This document shows, in pieces, positions 5,811-7,537 of a DNA stretch of 7,537 bases. The notes under the pieces are model-generated. The model did not search any database and was not told the DNA's origin. It was given only the letters and a program-made list of their open reading frames with translations. Position numbers and translations under genes: made by a program. The stretch is taken from NCBI GenBank assembly GCA_902803585.1, contig CADCQO010000203.1, forward strand, positions 1-7,537. The letters run 5' to 3'. Positions within the stretch are counted from its first letter, which is position 1. Every line of letters begins with the position of its first letter. The stretch comes from an uncultured Ruminococcus sp. GTDB lineage: Bacteria; Bacillota; Clostridia; Oscillospirales; Acutalibacteraceae.

Positions 5811-7055
5811 ATGAAAAAGCTGCTTTCCGCTATACTGGCACTTTCCGTTGTAACTTCTGCAATGGTTTTCTCTGCTTGCGGCAAAAAAGAATCGGCAGGG
5901 TCCGCCAAGTCTTCTGTTCCGTCTGCTCCCAAAGTTTCGAGAGTGGTACAGCCTTCTGATGACTCACCTATCGAAGTCAGCGTAGATAATAAAAAATCCA
6001 AGCCCACACAGGTCCAGCTGTCCGAACTGAACCAGAAAATTACTGCCTGTCAGGCAATTCCTACGTTCACCTGTACTTCCGATAAACTGGATGCAAGAGA
6101 AATTTCCAAAGACCTGACCGTTTCTCTGATTTCTAAAAATTCCTCCAACTCATTCCTGAAATATCTGGAAAAGAATTTTGAACGAACCGCCGACCGTATG
6201 GGCTTCAAAGCCGTTGACGTTGCCGAAACAGACGGTACAGTTTCCTCGCTGAACGATGCACTTGCACAGGCTGTTACCAACAAAGCCAATATGATAGTGC
6301 TTGCCGGTGATATCCGTAAAGATACTATCGCTTCCTACATCGAGAATGCACAGGCAAACGGTATAGAAGTCGTTTCGGCAGGCACTGCGGGCATTTCCCA
6401 TACAGACCGCTTTGTGGATTATACTGTACCCATTCCTTATGAGTCAGCAGGTGCTTTGATGGCCGACTGGGGTATCGTCAAGACAAGCGGCAAAGTTCAC
6501 GCTTTAGCGGTTTACGGCACTGAATCAGACCTTTCACAGTCTGTTTTCAGAGGCTTCAAGGAAGAATTCGAAAAGTATGTTTCCTCTGAAAACGGAAGCT
6601 GTACGACCGTCAGCGCTGCCTCCATTGAGCTGGGCAACGGCCTTGCCAACAAGATCAAGAAGGCGATCGAAAGCAACAATAAGATCAATTATATTTTCGT
6701 CTTTGATGACGGTGCTGTCAACGATGCGATTTCTGCCATTGTTCAGACAGGAAAAGATATCAAAATCGTTGCGACAGGCGGCACTTCCGAAATGATGAAT
6801 CTGGCACAGAGCGGCAGTATCGAAATGCTCGTTGCCCACAGCTACGAATGGACAGCTTATGCTATGATTGACTACGTACTGCGTCTGACGGGCGGTCTGA
6901 CTCTCCCTGCTGCACAGGACGTGCCTTTCCGTATCCTTACAAAGGACGTTATCAAAAAAGCTATCGAGGACTACAAGGACGATTTCGACGGCTTTCACGA
7001 AATTTGTTTTGGTGACGAATTCGTTACAGGCTACAACCGCCTCTGGAATTACTGA
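5811..7055 (+). CDS. Substrate-binding lipoprotein, periplasmic sugar-binding (type I) fold
   Basis: A 414-residue protein. The first 23 residues are a lipoprotein signal (MKKLLSAILALSVV..., lipobox FSAC, lipidated Cys23), so it should be anchored to the outer face of the membrane. Residues 24-100 are a Ser/Lys-rich linker and a region I cannot assign. From about 101 to 375 it resembles ribose-binding-type proteins: DLTVSLISKNSSNSFLKYLEKNFERTADRMGF at the first beta strand and helix, NKANMIVLAGD (157-167), IEVVSAGTAG (185-194), KINYIFVFDDGAVNDAISA (291-309) and IKIVATGGT (317-325). The ligand is probably a sugar or similar small molecule, but no binding residue can be assigned reliably. No ABC permease or ATPase, sensor kinase or chemoreceptor gene lies beside it; it is flanked by its own promoter and terminator, so it appears monocistronic. 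It may serve a transporter encoded elsewhere or act in sensing. The ATG at 5811 has GAGGG 6 nt upstream. Confidence 0.87.
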   Translation: MKKLLSAILALSVVTSAMVFSACGKKESAGSAKSSVPSAPKVSRVVQPSDDSPIEVSVDNKKSKPTQVQLSELNQKITACQAIPTFTCTSDKLDAREISKDLTVSLISKNSSNSFLKYLEKNFERTADRMGFKAVDVAETDGTVSSLNDALAQAVTNKANMIVLAGDIRKDTIASYIENAQANGIEVVSAGTAGISHTDRFVDYTVPIPYESAGALMADWGIVKTSGKVHALAVYGTESDLSQSVFRGFKEEFEKYVSSENGSCTTVSAASIELGNGLANKIKKAIESNNKINYIFVFDDGAVNDAISAIVQTGKDIKIVATGGTSEMMNLAQSGSIEMLVAHSYEWTAYAMIDYVLRLTGGLTLPAAQDVPFRILTKDVIKKAIEDYKDDFDGFHEICFGDEFVTGYNRLWNY

Positions 7056-7065
7056 TACCACACAG

Positions 7066-7095
7066 CAAGACTCCGTGCAGGGGTCTTGTTTTTTT
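7066..7095 (+). terminator. Intrinsic terminator of the lipoprotein gene
   Basis: CAAGACTCC (7066-7074) pairs with GGGGTCTTG (7080-7088) as a 9-bp stem with one T-G wobble and a 5-nt loop (GTGCA), followed by seven T residues (7089-7095). It begins 10 nt after the stop codon of the lipoprotein gene. Confidence 0.95.
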
Positions 7096-7109
7096 ATGCA
7101 GTGTTAATA

Positions 7110-7139
7110 TTGACAATGTGAGATGGAATATACTATAAT
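7110..7139 (+). promoter_or_regulatory. Consensus sigma-A promoter for the zinc-ribbon protein
   Basis: TTGACA (7110-7115) and TATAAT (7134-7139) are perfect hexamers with an 18-bp spacer, starting 14 nt after the upstream terminator. Transcription would begin near 7146, leaving a leader of about 53 nt with no obvious hairpin. Confidence 0.88.
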
Positions 7140-7198
7140 AAGAAGAGAAATTCTGGTTTTTATCTTCCCAAAAATCATTATCAAGAGGTGGAAACAGT

Positions 7199-7537
7199 AT
7201 GAAAATATGCGCTAACTGCGGTGCATCTCTGCCCGATCAGGCAAACTCCTGCGTACATTGCGGTTCAAGAGAATTTACCATGCCCGCACAGCCCCGCGGA
7301 TTCAAACAGCAGAACCAGTATGGCTACGATCAGCAACAGTATAACAACGGTTATCAGCGGCGGGGCTACCAACAGCAGGGTCAGTACGATAACGGCTATC
7401 AGCAGCAGGGTCAGTACGACGACGGCTATCAGCAGCAGGGTCAGTACGACGACGGCTATCAGCAGCAGGGTCAGTACGATGACGGCTATCAGCAGCAGGG
7501 TCAGTACGATGACGGCTATCAGCAGCAGGGTCAGTAC
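7199..7537 (+). CDS. Zinc-ribbon protein with Tyr/Gln/Gly-rich decapeptide repeats (partial, N-terminal 113 residues)
   Basis: Not in the supplied list of long reading frames, but well supported: the ATG at 7199 follows GAGGTGG at 7 nt and the frame stays open to the right edge. Residues 3-22 (ICANCGASLPDQANSCVHCG) are a zinc ribbon with two CxxC pairs (Cys4/Cys7 and Cys18/Cys21), which should bind one zinc ion. After a short Pro/Arg/Gln linker the chain becomes Gln/Tyr/Gly/Asn-rich (from about 36) and then a regular ten-residue repeat, consensus GQYDDGYQQQ (from residue 61). In related Firmicute proteins an N-terminal zinc ribbon and a disordered linker often precede membrane segments or another domain; whether this holds here lies outside the window. 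Without the C-terminus the function cannot be named. It is transcribed from its own promoter behind a terminator. Confidence 0.88.
   Translation, partial: MKICANCGASLPDQANSCVHCGSREFTMPAQPRGFKQQNQYGYDQQQYNNGYQRRGYQQQGQYDNGYQQQGQYDDGYQQQGQYDDGYQQQGQYDDGYQQQGQYDDGYQQQGQY
7379..7537 (+). repeat. 30-bp coding tandem repeat (five full units plus part of a sixth)
   Basis: Units start at 7379, 7409, 7439, 7469 and 7499, each encoding GQYDDGYQQQ (the first has GQYDNGYQQQ), with a sixth cut after GGTCAGTAC by the window end. Units differ only at the GAT/GAC and AAC/GAC codons, so they are nearly identical and recent. The bases just before (about 7321-7378) are degenerate related copies such as GYDQQQYNNGYQRR. 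The array may continue beyond the window. Confidence 0.97.

Noticed and set aside
1..7537. Mobile element, phage, toxin-antitoxin, riboswitch or tRNA genes
   Set aside because: I saw no transposase, integrase, terminal inverted repeats, tRNA-like cloverleaf or recognised riboswitch core. The intergenic regions are short and accounted for by promoters, terminators and ribosome binding sites.

Overview
The window looks like chromosomal DNA from an endospore-forming Clostridia, perhaps a Ruminococcus or another Oscillospiraceae. The evidence is an adjacent gpr-spoIIP pair (found only in endospore formers), strong AGGAG/AGGTG ribosome binding sites, a Gram-positive lipoprotein, and consensus housekeeping promoters. 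The genus is an inference; the spore-forming Firmicute placement is well supported.

Layout. Positions 1-5601 are read on the minus strand and fall into two transcription groups. The first in transcription order is gpr (spore protease, 5601-4726) followed by spoIIP (engulfment peptidoglycan hydrolase, 4659-3469), closed by a clear intrinsic terminator at 3437-3464. The second starts at an extended -10 promoter near 3380 and contains an unrecognised single-pass membrane protein with a long Glu-Ser-Ser-Ala repeat (3306-2359), then tex (RNA-binding S1 protein, 2331-193), then the start of a HAD-family phosphatase (165-1, cut by the window edge). The three genes are separated by only 27 nt each and probably form one operon.

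Positions 5602-5810 are a divergent intergenic region. Rightward genes follow: an orphan sugar-binding-type lipoprotein (5811-7055) with a perfect TTGACA-17-TATAAT promoter and its own terminator (7066-7095), then a zinc-ribbon protein with a Tyr/Gln/Gly-rich decapeptide repeat (7199 onward, cut by the window edge), with a TTGACA-18-TATAAT promoter.

Functionally, gpr and spoIIP belong to sporulation but act at different times: SpoIIP at engulfment in the mother cell, GPR in the forespore and spore. The gpr-spoIIP gap carries a close match to a sigma-E promoter and a perfect 9-bp inverted repeat ending beside the spoIIP ribosome binding site, which could let spoIIP be expressed separately from gpr. 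The other genes are housekeeping or unassigned. No mobile element, CRISPR array, RNA gene or phage gene is visible. The least explained parts are the two repeat-rich proteins (Glu/Ser and Gln/Tyr/Gly) and the regulatory gap before spoIIP.
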